Positions 6,364 to 14,445 of a stretch of 20,806 nucleotides of DNA are shown one piece after another. Origin of the DNA: JAZQQB01 sp045628865 (lineage in GTDB: Bacteria; Bacillota; Clostridia; Lachnospirales; Lachnospiraceae); assembly GCA_045628865.1 (NCBI GenBank), contig JAZQQB010000015.1:1-20806 (forward strand), in the 5' to 3' direction. Numbering within the stretch: the stretch's first letter is position 1; each line of letters begins with the position of its first letter. The notes under the pieces are model-generated. The model saw only the letters and a list, made by a program, of their open reading frames with translations, searched no databases and was not told where the DNA came from. The translations under genes and the position numbers were made by a program.

Positions 6364-7797
6364 CTATACAGTACCATGTTTTTTAAAAGGTCTGTCTTCT
6401 CTCTTTGTGAAAAGCATTTCAAATGCTCCAATCACATATTTTCTTGTTTCAGCTGGAAGGATGATTGTATCAACATATCCTCTCTTCGCTGCGCTTGTTG
6501 CAGATGTCTGTAACTGAGCATACTCTTTAGCTTTTGCTTCAATCGTATCAGAGCCCTGTCCTTCGTACATGATCTTAGCCGCTAATTTAGCATCCATTGT
6601 ACCGATTTCTGCGTTTTCCCAAGCATATGTATAATCACAACCGATTGCTTTTGAGTTCATTGCAACGTAAGCTGTTCCTAAAGCTTTTCCAATCACAACA
6701 TTCACCTTAGCAACTGTAGCGTTAGCAAAAGCATATGTTAATTTAGAAACTGCCTTGGCGATCTGTTTCTCAGCACAAACTGTTGCTTCAAATCCCTTAA
6801 CATTAGTGAGTGATAAAACAGGAATGCCAAATGCATCACAGAAGTTGATGAAAGAAGCAGCTTTTTCGCATCCTCTAACAGTTAATACTGCATCTAACTT
6901 CTGAGCAACTTCTCCCTGCTCGTCTAAAACTTCTGTACGGTTAGCAACGCAACCAACTGTAGCACCGTTTAAACGAACAAATCCTGTTACCATGCTCAAA
7001 TCGTAGTCTTCTTTTACTTCAACAAATTCATTGTTATCAGCGATCATTGATAATAATACAGATGTATCACCAATACAGTTTGCCAATTCTTCGCTTACTC
7101 TGTTTAAATCGTCTGTACAGTCAATGCATGGCTGTTCTTCTTCATTGTTAGCAGGGATCATAGAAACCAAAGCTCTTACTTTAGCGATCACTTCTGCTTC
7201 TGAACCGATACCATCAACGATACCGCTTTCCTTGCTCTGGAATTCAGCACTTGCGCTATCAAGCTTAGCTGCTGTATTTCCATCTAAAGAGTTAGGAGTA
7301 TTTACGAATAACTTCGCTTTAGAACCTTCCATAAATACAAAATCTGAAAGGCTAGACAAAATAGCAAGACCACCACCACAGTTACCAAAAACTGCAGAGA
7401 TCTGTGGAATCACACCACTTGCCATAGACTGCTTTAAGTAAAGCTCACCAAATGCATTCAAAGCATCTGTAGCTTCCTGTAATCTAAGACCTGCTGAATC
7501 GATGAGACCAATCACTGGTGCACCCATCTTTAACGCAAGATCATAGAGGTTAGCGATCTTACGAGCATGCATTTCACCAATTGTACCACCTAAAACAGTA
7601 GCATCCTGGCTGTAAACATACACGAGATTGCCGTCAATCACTCCATAGCCGGTGATAACACCATCACTTGGAGTCTCAGTTTTGTTTAAATTGAAATCTG
7701 TAGCTCTGGCTGTTACCATTGCGCCAATCTCAACAAAACTGTTGTCATCGAGAAGAGATTCAATTCTCTGTCTCGCAGAACTTGTTGTAGTACTCAT
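6364..7797 (-). CDS. MmdA/12S-type acyl-CoA carboxyltransferase
   Basis: This is a 477-residue member of the crotonase-fold carboxyltransferase family (methylmalonyl-CoA decarboxylase alpha, propionyl-CoA carboxylase beta, transcarboxylase 12S). It moves CO2 between an acyl-CoA and biotin. Motifs: ARQRIESLLDDNSFVEI at 8-24, GGTIGEMHARKI at 70-81, DSAGLRLQE at 100-108, the first oxyanion region GNCGGGLAILSSLSDF at 138-153, and a second region GKALGTAYVAMNSK. It is shorter and more divergent than typical MmdA (about 510 residues; usual motifs GGAYIAM and GPCAGGAVYSP). The start at 7797 (MSTTTSS) has GGAGGT eight bases upstream; the frame extends five codons to 7812, but that ATG overlaps the ribosome site. 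It is the first gene of the operon. Methylmalonyl-CoA, malonyl-CoA or another substrate cannot be told apart here. Confidence 0.88.
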   Translation of the reverse strand: MSTTTSSARQRIESLLDDNSFVEIGAMVTARATDFNLNKTETPSDGVITGYGVIDGNLVYVYSQDATVLGGTIGEMHARKIANLYDLALKMGAPVIGLIDSAGLRLQEATDALNAFGELYLKQSMASGVIPQISAVFGNCGGGLAILSSLSDFVFMEGSKAKLFVNTPNSLDGNTAAKLDSASAEFQSKESGIVDGIGSEAEVIAKVRALVSMIPANNEEEQPCIDCTDDLNRVSEELANCIGDTSVLLSMIADNNEFVEVKEDYDLSMVTGFVRLNGATVGCVANRTEVLDEQGEVAQKLDAVLTVRGCEKAASFINFCDAFGIPVLSLTNVKGFEATVCAEKQIAKAVSKLTYAFANATVAKVNVVIGKALGTAYVAMNSKAIGCDYTYAWENAEIGTMDAKLAAKIMYEGQGSDTIEAKAKEYAQLQTSATSAAKRGYVDTIILPAETRKYVIGAFEMLFTKREDRPFKKHGTV

Positions 7798-7913
7798 AAT
7801 AGGGACCTCCATATATAATACATAAAATTAAACATACTTTATGAAAAACGGGGTTTAACGAAATATCACACATCTGAGAATTTCAAATTCTTCCCCACTT
7901 TACATTCATTATG

Positions 7914-7941
7914 AGTATAACACACTTTCAATCCAACGCAA
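7914..7941 (-). promoter_or_regulatory. Promoter of the decarboxylase operon
   Basis: On the minus strand TTGCGT (7936-7941) and TATACT (7914-7919) are separated by 16 nt, and TGT precedes the -10, giving an extended -10 (TGTTATACT). The start of transcription would be near 7907, leaving a leader of about 110 nt before the ATG at 7797. The leader contains a short inverted repeat AGAATT/AATTCT near 7876-7892 and no riboswitch that I recognise. Confidence 0.6.
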
Positions 7942-7974
7942 ATAGAAATTATCTATATTTTGCAAAAATATTTT

Positions 7975-8008
7975 CCTAAAATCATACCTTAAAACATGCT
8001 ATTTTAGG
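7975..8008 (-). terminator. Weak terminator candidate after the carboxypeptidase gene
   Basis: A perfect 8-bp inverted repeat CCTAAAAT/ATTTTAGG with an 18-nt interior lies 29 bp past the stop codon of the carboxypeptidase gene. On the minus strand it is followed by AAAATATTTTTG. The stem is AT-rich and the loop is long, so termination efficiency is doubtful. Confidence 0.35.
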
Positions 8009-8037
8009 CAATATTGCGAAACATGCCAAACCATCAA

Positions 8038-9339
8038 TCATAAATTATCAGAAAATAAGACGAATTCATTAATAAAAAGTTTCCAGACCGTTTCAACTGC
8101 CCACTTGTCATTCTTCTCTAAAACTGTCTGGTCTGCATAAATATTCACACATTCCATCAAATCATCTGCGATATAATAGGAAACGTTTCCAATTATATCT
8201 CCTTTGTGAACAGTCTTTTCAAGCTCTTTGGGAAAATCTATCTCAACCCGAAGTTCTTCATCCTCTCTTAATAAAAGCGATTTATGCAAAAGCTGGCAGA
8301 TTCCTTCACAACTAGCTTGCTTTTCGAAGGACAATTCATCAGGAATTCCTCCTTTTACCACTATTTCCTCTCGCTTGATCTTGCCAAAATCGAAATCCCG
8401 TTTATCATACATAGAAAGTCCATAAGAAAAAAGCTTTCTCGCATCCGCCCATTTATAGGTCTTATTCGGTGGCCATCCACAGCCCAAAAGAGAAACAATA
8501 TAATGCTTTCCTGAAACTGAAATTGCCCCCACATAGCAATAGCCTGCCTGATTGGTAAATCCGGTTTTTCCGCTGATCATGCCCTCCTGCGATCCAAGAA
8601 GTGCATTATGGTTCACGCAGGAAATGTAATGTTTTCCCCGTTCATAGCATCCTTTTTTCTCATGAAAAACATAATTTCCAAACATAAAGGAACTTTTCTC
8701 AGTGATTTCCAAAAATTTTTCACGCATGTGAGATTCAAACACACAGTATCGCATAATAAGTGCCAGATCATGCGCTGATGTTCCATGGGTATTTCCTGTA
8801 TCAGGATCAGTGGCGTCTAACCCATTAGGCGTGATAAAAAAGGAACTGGTACATCCTAACTTTTTGGCCAGTTCATTCATCCTTTCTGCAAAGCCCTCCA
8901 CGCTTCCCCCTACATGCTCTGCAAGAACATAGGCAGTATCATTGTGAGACTCCAGCATCAAGGAATACAATAGATCACTCACGAGATAATACTCGCCTTC
9001 CAAAAGATCAGCCTGCACATCCGGCTGAGATGCTGCCAGTTTAGACACGCATGCATACTCATCCATCTGACCGCTTTCAAGCACCAGGATACAGGTTAGG
9101 ATCTTTGTGGTACTGGCATTGGATAAATGCTCATACTCATTTTTTCCATATAATACTCTACCTGTGTCTCCATCCATCAATACCGCAGCAGATGCATACA
9201 GATCATAGTCACTGATACCCTCCGCCATTACATCCATTTTCATTGAACAAAAAAGACAACAACTAAGAAACAAACAAAAAAATCTGAAGAAAGCAGATTT
9301 TCTTTTCATCTTTCTCCAGATTCTAAAAAATTCTTTCAT
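8038..9339 (-). CDS. D-alanyl-D-alanine carboxypeptidase (PBP5/DacF family)
   Basis: This 433-residue peptidase S11 enzyme trims the terminal D-Ala from peptidoglycan pentapeptides outside the membrane. The N-terminus has a basic region and a hydrophobic signal or anchor segment (about 17-33, rich in Phe, Leu and Cys). The three active-site motifs are all present: STTK at 76-79 (S76 nucleophile), SHN at 131-133 and KTG at 258-260. The family PNGLD motif follows at about 171-175. A C-terminal PBP5_C-like beta domain (about 320-410) and a final amphipathic stretch (VWKLFINEFVLF) suggest peripheral membrane attachment. The start at 9339 has AGAGG five bases upstream; a second Met at residue 11 is possible. 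The J-domain gene lies 39 bp upstream, so the two are probably cotranscribed. Confidence 0.93.
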   Translation of the reverse strand: MKEFFRIWRKMKRKSAFFRFFCLFLSCCLFCSMKMDVMAEGISDYDLYASAAVLMDGDTGRVLYGKNEYEHLSNASTTKILTCILVLESGQMDEYACVSKLAASQPDVQADLLEGEYYLVSDLLYSLMLESHNDTAYVLAEHVGGSVEGFAERMNELAKKLGCTSSFFITPNGLDATDPDTGNTHGTSAHDLALIMRYCVFESHMREKFLEITEKSSFMFGNYVFHEKKGCYERGKHYISCVNHNALLGSQEGMISGKTGFTNQAGYCYVGAISVSGKHYIVSLLGCGWPPNKTYKWADARKLFSYGLSMYDKRDFDFGKIKREEIVVKGGIPDELSFEKQASCEGICQLLHKSLLLREDEELRVEIDFPKELEKTVHKGDIIGNVSYYIADDLMECVNIYADQTVLEKNDKWAVETVWKLFINEFVLFSDNL

Positions 9340-9378
9340 AAAAACCTCTGACCTTGTGTCAAATCATTCTTACTACTT

Positions 9379-10113
9379 TTATATGTGGTTTAATTCATTT
9401 TCATTCGAAAAACTAAAAAATGGATCCACGATTCTTTTTTCATCCATTTCCTGGTTTCGTTCTTCATATTTGCGAAATGCCTCATATGCTTTTTTCCTTG
9501 CAAACACCTCATTGTCCAACGGATCTTTTTTCTCTTCCTTATCCCCTGGAAATGGAACAATCTTTAAAGCCTCATCAGCTTCCCTTCTTTTATCCTGAAA
9601 GATCTGCAGCACCTCCATGATACGGTAAACCTGACTTTCGATCTCTCGCTTGCGTTTTTGCTCTAATATTTTTTCACTTCGTTCTTTTGAAGCCCTCTTC
9701 CACTCTTCTTCCTGACGTCTTCTGTCCTTCTTTTGCTTCTCGAGTTTTTCCTTCTGGACAGAACCTCTCTTTACGCTCTCATAGCGTTTTTCGCTTTCCG
9801 GATGGGTCCCTGTTCCAATAATCCTGCTAGAGGTACGTTTCACTTCCTTTGCAGATGACGTCTGAAATGGTGTCTGTACCTGATAATAAGTCGGATAAAC
9901 CTGCTGATACAAAGCTGCATTTACCAGAAATTCATAAGCCTGCTGCACATGCAGATACTGATCCAGTGCCCATTCATCCTTATTCTCATCTGGATGAAAC
10001 TTTTTACAAAGGGTATGATACGCCTTTTTTACCATATCCATATCTGCATTCAACGGAAGTCCCAACACACTTAATGCATATTCACGGTTCCAACCCATTC
10101 CACCTGTGTTCAT
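9379..10113 (-). CDS. J-domain (DnaJ-like) protein with charged coiled-coil tail
   Basis: This is a 244-residue protein with an N-terminal J domain (residues 9-65) containing the essential HPD at 40-42 (KKFHPDENKDEWA), which stimulates Hsp70/DnaK ATPase. No Gly/Phe region, zinc-finger repeats or DnaJ C-terminal substrate domain follow. Instead residues 95-240 are a strongly charged Lys/Glu/Arg segment that is probably helical or coiled coil. It is therefore a J-domain co-chaperone of type III and not canonical DnaJ. The ATG at 10113 is preferred because GGGGGA lies six bases upstream; the frame extends one codon to a TTG at 10116. It precedes the carboxypeptidase gene, but no functional link between the two is known to me. 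Confidence 0.85.
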   Translation of the reverse strand: MNTGGMGWNREYALSVLGLPLNADMDMVKKAYHTLCKKFHPDENKDEWALDQYLHVQQAYEFLVNAALYQQVYPTYYQVQTPFQTSSAKEVKRTSSRIIGTGTHPESEKRYESVKRGSVQKEKLEKQKKDRRRQEEEWKRASKERSEKILEQKRKREIESQVYRIMEVLQIFQDKRREADEALKIVPFPGDKEEKKDPLDNEVFARKKAYEAFRKYEERNQEMDEKRIVDPFFSFSNENELNHI

Positions 10114-10166
10114 CAAAATCCCCCAAACATAACAAAGATTTTTAAACTACAAGGTTTTTATCGGCC

Positions 10167-10196
10167 AAAAATGCCGATATCTTTAGAGATATCGGC
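10167..10196 (-). terminator. Intrinsic terminator after the GH31 gene
   Basis: A perfect 9-bp stem GCCGATATC/GATATCGGC (arms 10173-10181 and 10188-10196) with a six-base loop is followed on the minus strand by ATTTTT (10167-10171). It lies 20 bp after the glucosidase stop and ends the long upstream transcription unit. Confidence 0.92.
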
Positions 10197-10216
10197 AAAT
10201 CAAGGCAAAAATATAT

Positions 10217-12202
10217 TTAAGATAACAAACGATAATTGGAATCCTTGAAGTAATCTTTCGAAGATCCATCATCATTATAAAGAACGTATTCTGCATGCTC
10301 ATAGCCAAGTACAGACAAATGTTCATAATCGATCTCACCAACCGACTCTGCTGCTTTGGCAACAGGAATACACTTTCCATAACGGATAAACAATGGTACT
10401 TCGTTTAAAGCAACCTCTACAAAATGATGTCCTGCAGGAAGGATACTACTTACGATACCCTCCTTTGTAAATCTTACAAAGATCATTTCCTCTGGCAGAT
10501 ATACATATCGTCCAATTGCATTCTGTGTATATACTGGTGCGATCATAATCTCCTGGCCAATGAAAAGCTGATCCTCAGTATGTCTTGCAATTGCGTCCTC
10601 TGGATAATCAAAACCAATTGGTCTTGCATACATATCTCCTGTCAAAACCGCCTTCATAAATTCACTGTAAATATATGGAACCAGGCGATATCTTGTACCG
10701 ATCACATGTCTGAAATCATCTATTCTTGTAAACTGATATGGTTCCTGCTCTCTTGTACCAAGAGCTGCATGGTTACGCATCAAAGGTGTGAAAACACCAA
10801 GTGCTAACCAACGAAGCACAAGATCCTCCGTTGTATCACAGCCAAAGCCGCCAATATCCGCACCGTTATAGATAAATCCACACATATTGAGGGATGCCAT
10901 CATCTTAAGATTCAGTAAAATATGTGACCACCATGATTTGTTATCACCCTGCCAGATTCCTCCATATCGATGCATACCGATATAAGATGAACGGGAAAAC
11001 ATCAAAATTCTTTTTTCTGGAACAAGTCTGTCAAAAGCTTCTTTTGCAGAACGTGTCATATAATAACCAAACAGATTATGCACATCTGAATGCTTCACCC
11101 TTACGCCATTTATGTTGTGATACATACTCTCATAGTCCTTCTGACTATTTGCAAGTTCACGACATGCATTGGCAGCATCCCAGATTGGTCTTCCATCATC
11201 TGGAGAATCAATATACTTTTGCAACGCCTCCTTGCAGGCCCTCATACCTTCTTCACTATGGAAAATAGCAGGCTCATTCATATCATTCCAAAAGCCTTCA
11301 ATCCCTGCATCCAAAAGCACCTTGTATTTGTTACCAAACCATGCTCTTGCCTCATCATTCAAAACATCTGGAAAATGGGTATATCCCGGCCAAACCGCCG
11401 CCTTAAAAGGAACACCGTTTACATCTGTACAAAAATACTGATTTTTCACGCCTTCTTCATAAACGTCATAACCCTCTTCCACCTTAACTCCAGCATCTAT
11501 GATAGGCACAAGCTGAATATTTTGTTCCTTCATTCTGCCCACAAAACCCGGAAAATCAGAAAACTCCTCTGGATTTAAGGTAAAATCCTTATAATGATCC
11601 ATATAATCGATATCCATGTAGAGCATATCCAGTGGGATATGATTATTACGATACTCTGATACAACTCTTTCAAAGTCTTCTCTGGTACGATATCCCCATC
11701 TGCTCTGTCCCATACCAAAGGCAAATTTCGGTGGAATATAGCTCATACCAATGAGTTTTCTAAACTGCTTTACAATATCATATGAGTTTTCCCCTGTGAT
11801 AACATACAATGAAAAATCAGCCTTTTTCACACGGATCTCACAAAGATCAATGTTGGTATAGCCAATATCAAATACAACCTCTGATGGATAATCTACAAAA
11901 AGACCGAAATGCTCATTTCCATCAAAAATAACCAGATTGTGAACACCATATAAAGAAACCTTATCCTCTGAATGATCAGGATCATCATTGGCATGAGCCA
12001 CATAACGATAGCCTCTTTTATTGATGCCTCTGTTAGCCTCACCAAGACCGTAAACGATCATATCTGCATCCATATGATAACGGAAGGTAAATCCTTCCTT
12101 CACTTCAATTTCGCCAAAATAAGGAACTCCATTGGCCTGTTCCAGGTTTTCCACAACAGCACCTGTTTCAAATGGGACTCCATAGTTATATCTGCGAATC
12201 AT
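10217..12202 (-). CDS. GH31 alpha-glucosidase (isomaltase-like)
   Basis: This 661-residue cytoplasmic glycoside hydrolase family 31 enzyme releases glucose from alpha-linked gluco-oligosaccharides. No signal peptide is seen. An N-terminal beta domain (about 1-145) carries YGLGEANRGINKRGY; the TIM barrel follows with FGMGQSRWGY (W169), the DIDYMDHYKDFT loop, the nucleophile D307 in GFWNDMNEP and the acid/base D420 in IWQGDNKSWW. These numbers agree with those I recall for Blautia obeum Ro-alphaG1 (W169, D307, D420; about 663 residues), where W169 favours alpha-1,6 linkages, so an isomaltose preference is likely. C-terminal beta domains follow (about 560-661). The start at 12202 has GGAGG seven bases upstream. 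It lies 44 bp after the lipoprotein gene with no terminator between, so it may be cotranscribed with the signalling operon. Confidence 0.95.
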   Translation of the reverse strand: MIRRYNYGVPFETGAVVENLEQANGVPYFGEIEVKEGFTFRYHMDADMIVYGLGEANRGINKRGYRYVAHANDDPDHSEDKVSLYGVHNLVIFDGNEHFGLFVDYPSEVVFDIGYTNIDLCEIRVKKADFSLYVITGENSYDIVKQFRKLIGMSYIPPKFAFGMGQSRWGYRTREDFERVVSEYRNNHIPLDMLYMDIDYMDHYKDFTLNPEEFSDFPGFVGRMKEQNIQLVPIIDAGVKVEEGYDVYEEGVKNQYFCTDVNGVPFKAAVWPGYTHFPDVLNDEARAWFGNKYKVLLDAGIEGFWNDMNEPAIFHSEEGMRACKEALQKYIDSPDDGRPIWDAANACRELANSQKDYESMYHNINGVRVKHSDVHNLFGYYMTRSAKEAFDRLVPEKRILMFSRSSYIGMHRYGGIWQGDNKSWWSHILLNLKMMASLNMCGFIYNGADIGGFGCDTTEDLVLRWLALGVFTPLMRNHAALGTREQEPYQFTRIDDFRHVIGTRYRLVPYIYSEFMKAVLTGDMYARPIGFDYPEDAIARHTEDQLFIGQEIMIAPVYTQNAIGRYVYLPEEMIFVRFTKEGIVSSILPAGHHFVEVALNEVPLFIRYGKCIPVAKAAESVGEIDYEHLSVLGYEHAEYVLYNDDGSSKDYFKDSNYRLLS

Positions 12203-12246
12203 TCTTTTTCCTCCACATTAATCCCCGAAGTTTCAAAAACAACTTT

Positions 12247-12798
12247 CTATTCTTCTGCTTTATAAAAAACGCATCCTTCTCCATGATTTTCATTAAAATC
12301 ACTCCAGTATACAAGATCATCTACCATGTAGATAATACCAGAAGCATCATTGTATTTCACGTCGCTTACAACATTTCCATCCTCGTCATGTGTTTCAACC
12401 GCAAAAGAACCTGTATAAGAAACAGCAACCATAGTCGCATCATAATATCCTGTCAGCTCCCACACATCATCATTTCCGTCTTCATTGGTCCAACGGATCT
12501 GAATCTGATATTCATGATCGGCATAATTGATATTCATACGGGCTCTCTGGCTTGTCATATCCCACCATTCACCCGAAAAAGCCTCAATGATAGCATCATC
12601 TGATTCATCCTTCACTCTAGTCTCCTCAACAACGTTTTCTTCCGTTGCAGCAGTTTCCTCCTGTAAAGATGCATCAGTTGCCTTTGTACTTGTTTCCGCA
12701 ATCACAATACTAGACTCTTTTGCCTCTTTTTTTGATCCACAGGCACAACTTAAAACCATAGCAAAAATACCCAGACCTGCAATAAACTTTTTCTTCAT
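12247..12798 (-). CDS. Predicted lipoprotein
   Basis: This 183-residue protein has a lipoprotein-type signal (MKKKFIAGLGIFAMVLSCAC); the lipidated cysteine is C18 or C20. A Ser/Thr/Glu-rich spacer (about 23-68) leads to a small domain (about 70-180) rich in aromatic residues, with FSGEWWDMTSQRARMNI and a beta pattern (WELTGYYD, YTGSFAVETHDEDGN, YMVDDLVYWSD). The shape is that of a small beta-barrel or lipocalin-like domain that measures or binds something outside the cell, but I do not recognise the family. The gene follows the protease gene by 87 bp and has GGAGAAG as its ribosome site. Its place at the end of the signalling operon suggests a surface accessory role; this is inference. Confidence 0.8.
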   Translation of the reverse strand: MKKKFIAGLGIFAMVLSCACGSKKEAKESSIVIAETSTKATDASLQEETAATEENVVEETRVKDESDDAIIEAFSGEWWDMTSQRARMNINYADHEYQIQIRWTNEDGNDDVWELTGYYDATMVAVSYTGSFAVETHDEDGNVVSDVKYNDASGIIYMVDDLVYWSDFNENHGEGCVFYKAEE

Positions 12799-12844
12799 AA
12801 TTCTTCTCCTTCATTCAGTTCAAACTTTTTCCCTTATAATCTCC

Positions 12845-12861
12845 ATTTTGCCCCGCAAAAT
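12845..12861. other. Small perfect hairpin in the protease-lipoprotein gap
   Basis: ATTTTGC and GCAAAAT form a 7-bp stem around three bases. No T run follows on the minus strand (GGAGATTATAAGG follows), so it is not a terminator. It may be an RNA stability element between the protease and lipoprotein genes. Confidence 0.45.
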
Positions 12862-12885
12862 CCATAGCGGACTTTTTTCAAAAAA

Positions 12886-14412
12886 CTAGTTAACCTGACG
12901 ATATAAAATATTCCCCGTCATCGCTTCATAATTATCGATCAAAATCGAAAGCGGGATACAATAGTATCGATATCCAATCCCGGAATCAAATCGAAGTCCC
13001 ACACACATGCCAATCAGATTTCCGTATTCATCAATGATAGCAGAGCCTGAATTTCCTGCTTTCATCTTTACAGTAACCTGAAGACATTCTTCATCCACAA
13101 TGTAAAAATCGTCATTCTCCTCAACGGATACACCTGTCTTGGTATAATCAAGACCCTTGTCCGTTGTAATCTCCATAAACAAAGTTGTATCATGATCTGA
13201 TAAAATATTCTCATATGCCTGAGGCGAAATATGAATACTAAACAGATTTTTCAATGTTTCCGGATTAACATCCTGCTTTGATATCCTACCAATAGCAACA
13301 TCTTCTCCCTTGTTTAGATCGATCACATCATATGGAGCACTGCTTCCATCATAGAAGTAAGCAATTCCCCGATCTGTATATTGCATTACATGCTGATTGC
13401 TGCAGATGTAAATATCCTCATCATCCATATCAATGATAAAACCACTGCCATACACGTATTTTACCCGATCGGTATGATAGTCTGTATCAATATGAATCAC
13501 ACAGGGTAACATATACTCCATCTGGTCTTCCACAGAGTTAAGCTTTGCAGTTCCGCCCTCATAATAATTGGGCACTTTACTGATTACAGCTTCCTCTTTT
13601 GAAATTTCCCTACGTGCAATCTTATCACATATCTCCTGTTCCTTGCAAACATGAATTGTAACCGGCACCTTTTCTGATAAACCATAGGAGTCTGTTGCCA
13701 CAAAATAAACCTGCTGTGTTCCAGGCACGGTCCAGGAAAAAGAACCATACTCCACCTTTAAGGAGGCACTCACATCACCATCTACCCTATCAAAGGCAAC
13801 AATACCATCCAAAAGACTTAGGCTGTCCCCTTCCGTAACATAATATTCAGGTACATTATAAATCTCAGGTGCTGTATCAACCACAAAAGAAACCTTCAAT
13901 TCACTTTGATTCATGGAAGGATCTGTAGCGATTAACCAAAGACTATAAGATCCGGTTTCTGAAAAAGAAATCTCCTCTTTTTCCTGATCCTTGACCTTCA
14001 CCGTCACATCCTCAGTAAAGTCATACACACTTTCATAAAAATAGGATGCATCATAAGTATCTCCAGCTTTTAGATAAATCATATCTTTTTTTTCTGTAAA
14101 AACAGGCGCCGTGGTGTCCACAACCGTCACTGTATAGGTAAAATGCTGCCATCCATGATCCACCTTCGCCTCATAAACACCTACATGATCAGTATCAACG
14201 CCGTTAAGATCAAGTTTCGCCTTTTTAACGCTCCAAGCCTGACCTTTCACATAATCAAAAATATCATCTGTCAGTTGTTCTGAAAGTTCCACCTCAAAAG
14301 TTTTTACAGTCTGTGACACCTGATAGGTCACCACAAAAATGCAGCCGCCAAGTAGCAAAACACCTATGATGACCACTACAATGATCATTCGTTTCTTTGC
14401 ATTCTTCTCCAA
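12886..14412 (-). CDS. Membrane-anchored Ig-like/trypsin-like serine protease
   Basis: This is a 508-residue surface protein. Residues 9-30 are a signal-anchor helix after a basic N-terminus. Residues 35-258 form about three bacterial Ig-like domains of the DUF5011/HYR type, marked by DTTAPVF at 99-105, DTAPEI at 179-184, and the FDRVDGDVS and GTQQVYFVATDSYGL strands. Residues 295-505 form a chymotrypsin-fold protease with the HtrA-like triad in place: H341 (SNQHVM), D371 (GEDVAIGRI) and S455 (KAGNSGSAIID). No PDZ domain is present. The protein should act outside the cell. It lies 33 bp after the sigma-factor fusion gene in the same operon, which makes the outer domains of the sigma or kinase proteins candidate substrates; that is inference. 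The ribosome site is AAAGGAG. Confidence 0.9.
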   Translation of the reverse strand: MEKNAKKRMIIVVVIIGVLLLGGCIFVVTYQVSQTVKTFEVELSEQLTDDIFDYVKGQAWSVKKAKLDLNGVDTDHVGVYEAKVDHGWQHFTYTVTVVDTTAPVFTEKKDMIYLKAGDTYDASYFYESVYDFTEDVTVKVKDQEKEEISFSETGSYSLWLIATDPSMNQSELKVSFVVDTAPEIYNVPEYYVTEGDSLSLLDGIVAFDRVDGDVSASLKVEYGSFSWTVPGTQQVYFVATDSYGLSEKVPVTIHVCKEQEICDKIARREISKEEAVISKVPNYYEGGTAKLNSVEDQMEYMLPCVIHIDTDYHTDRVKYVYGSGFIIDMDDEDIYICSNQHVMQYTDRGIAYFYDGSSAPYDVIDLNKGEDVAIGRISKQDVNPETLKNLFSIHISPQAYENILSDHDTTLFMEITTDKGLDYTKTGVSVEENDDFYIVDEECLQVTVKMKAGNSGSAIIDEYGNLIGMCVGLRFDSGIGYRYYCIPLSILIDNYEAMTGNILYRQVN

Positions 14413-14445
14413 GCCATAACTCCTTTATTTGTAACAGTCAAAAAA

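Noticed and set aside
10126..10146. Possible promoter (extended -10 TGTTATGTT) before the J-domain gene
   Set aside because: The -10 would place the transcription start on top of the GGGGGA ribosome site used by the ATG at 10113, leaving no leader.
11090..11578. Plus-strand frame of 162 codons inside the GH31 gene
   Set aside because: It is fully antisense to a gene with intact catalytic motifs, and its composition is low-complexity.
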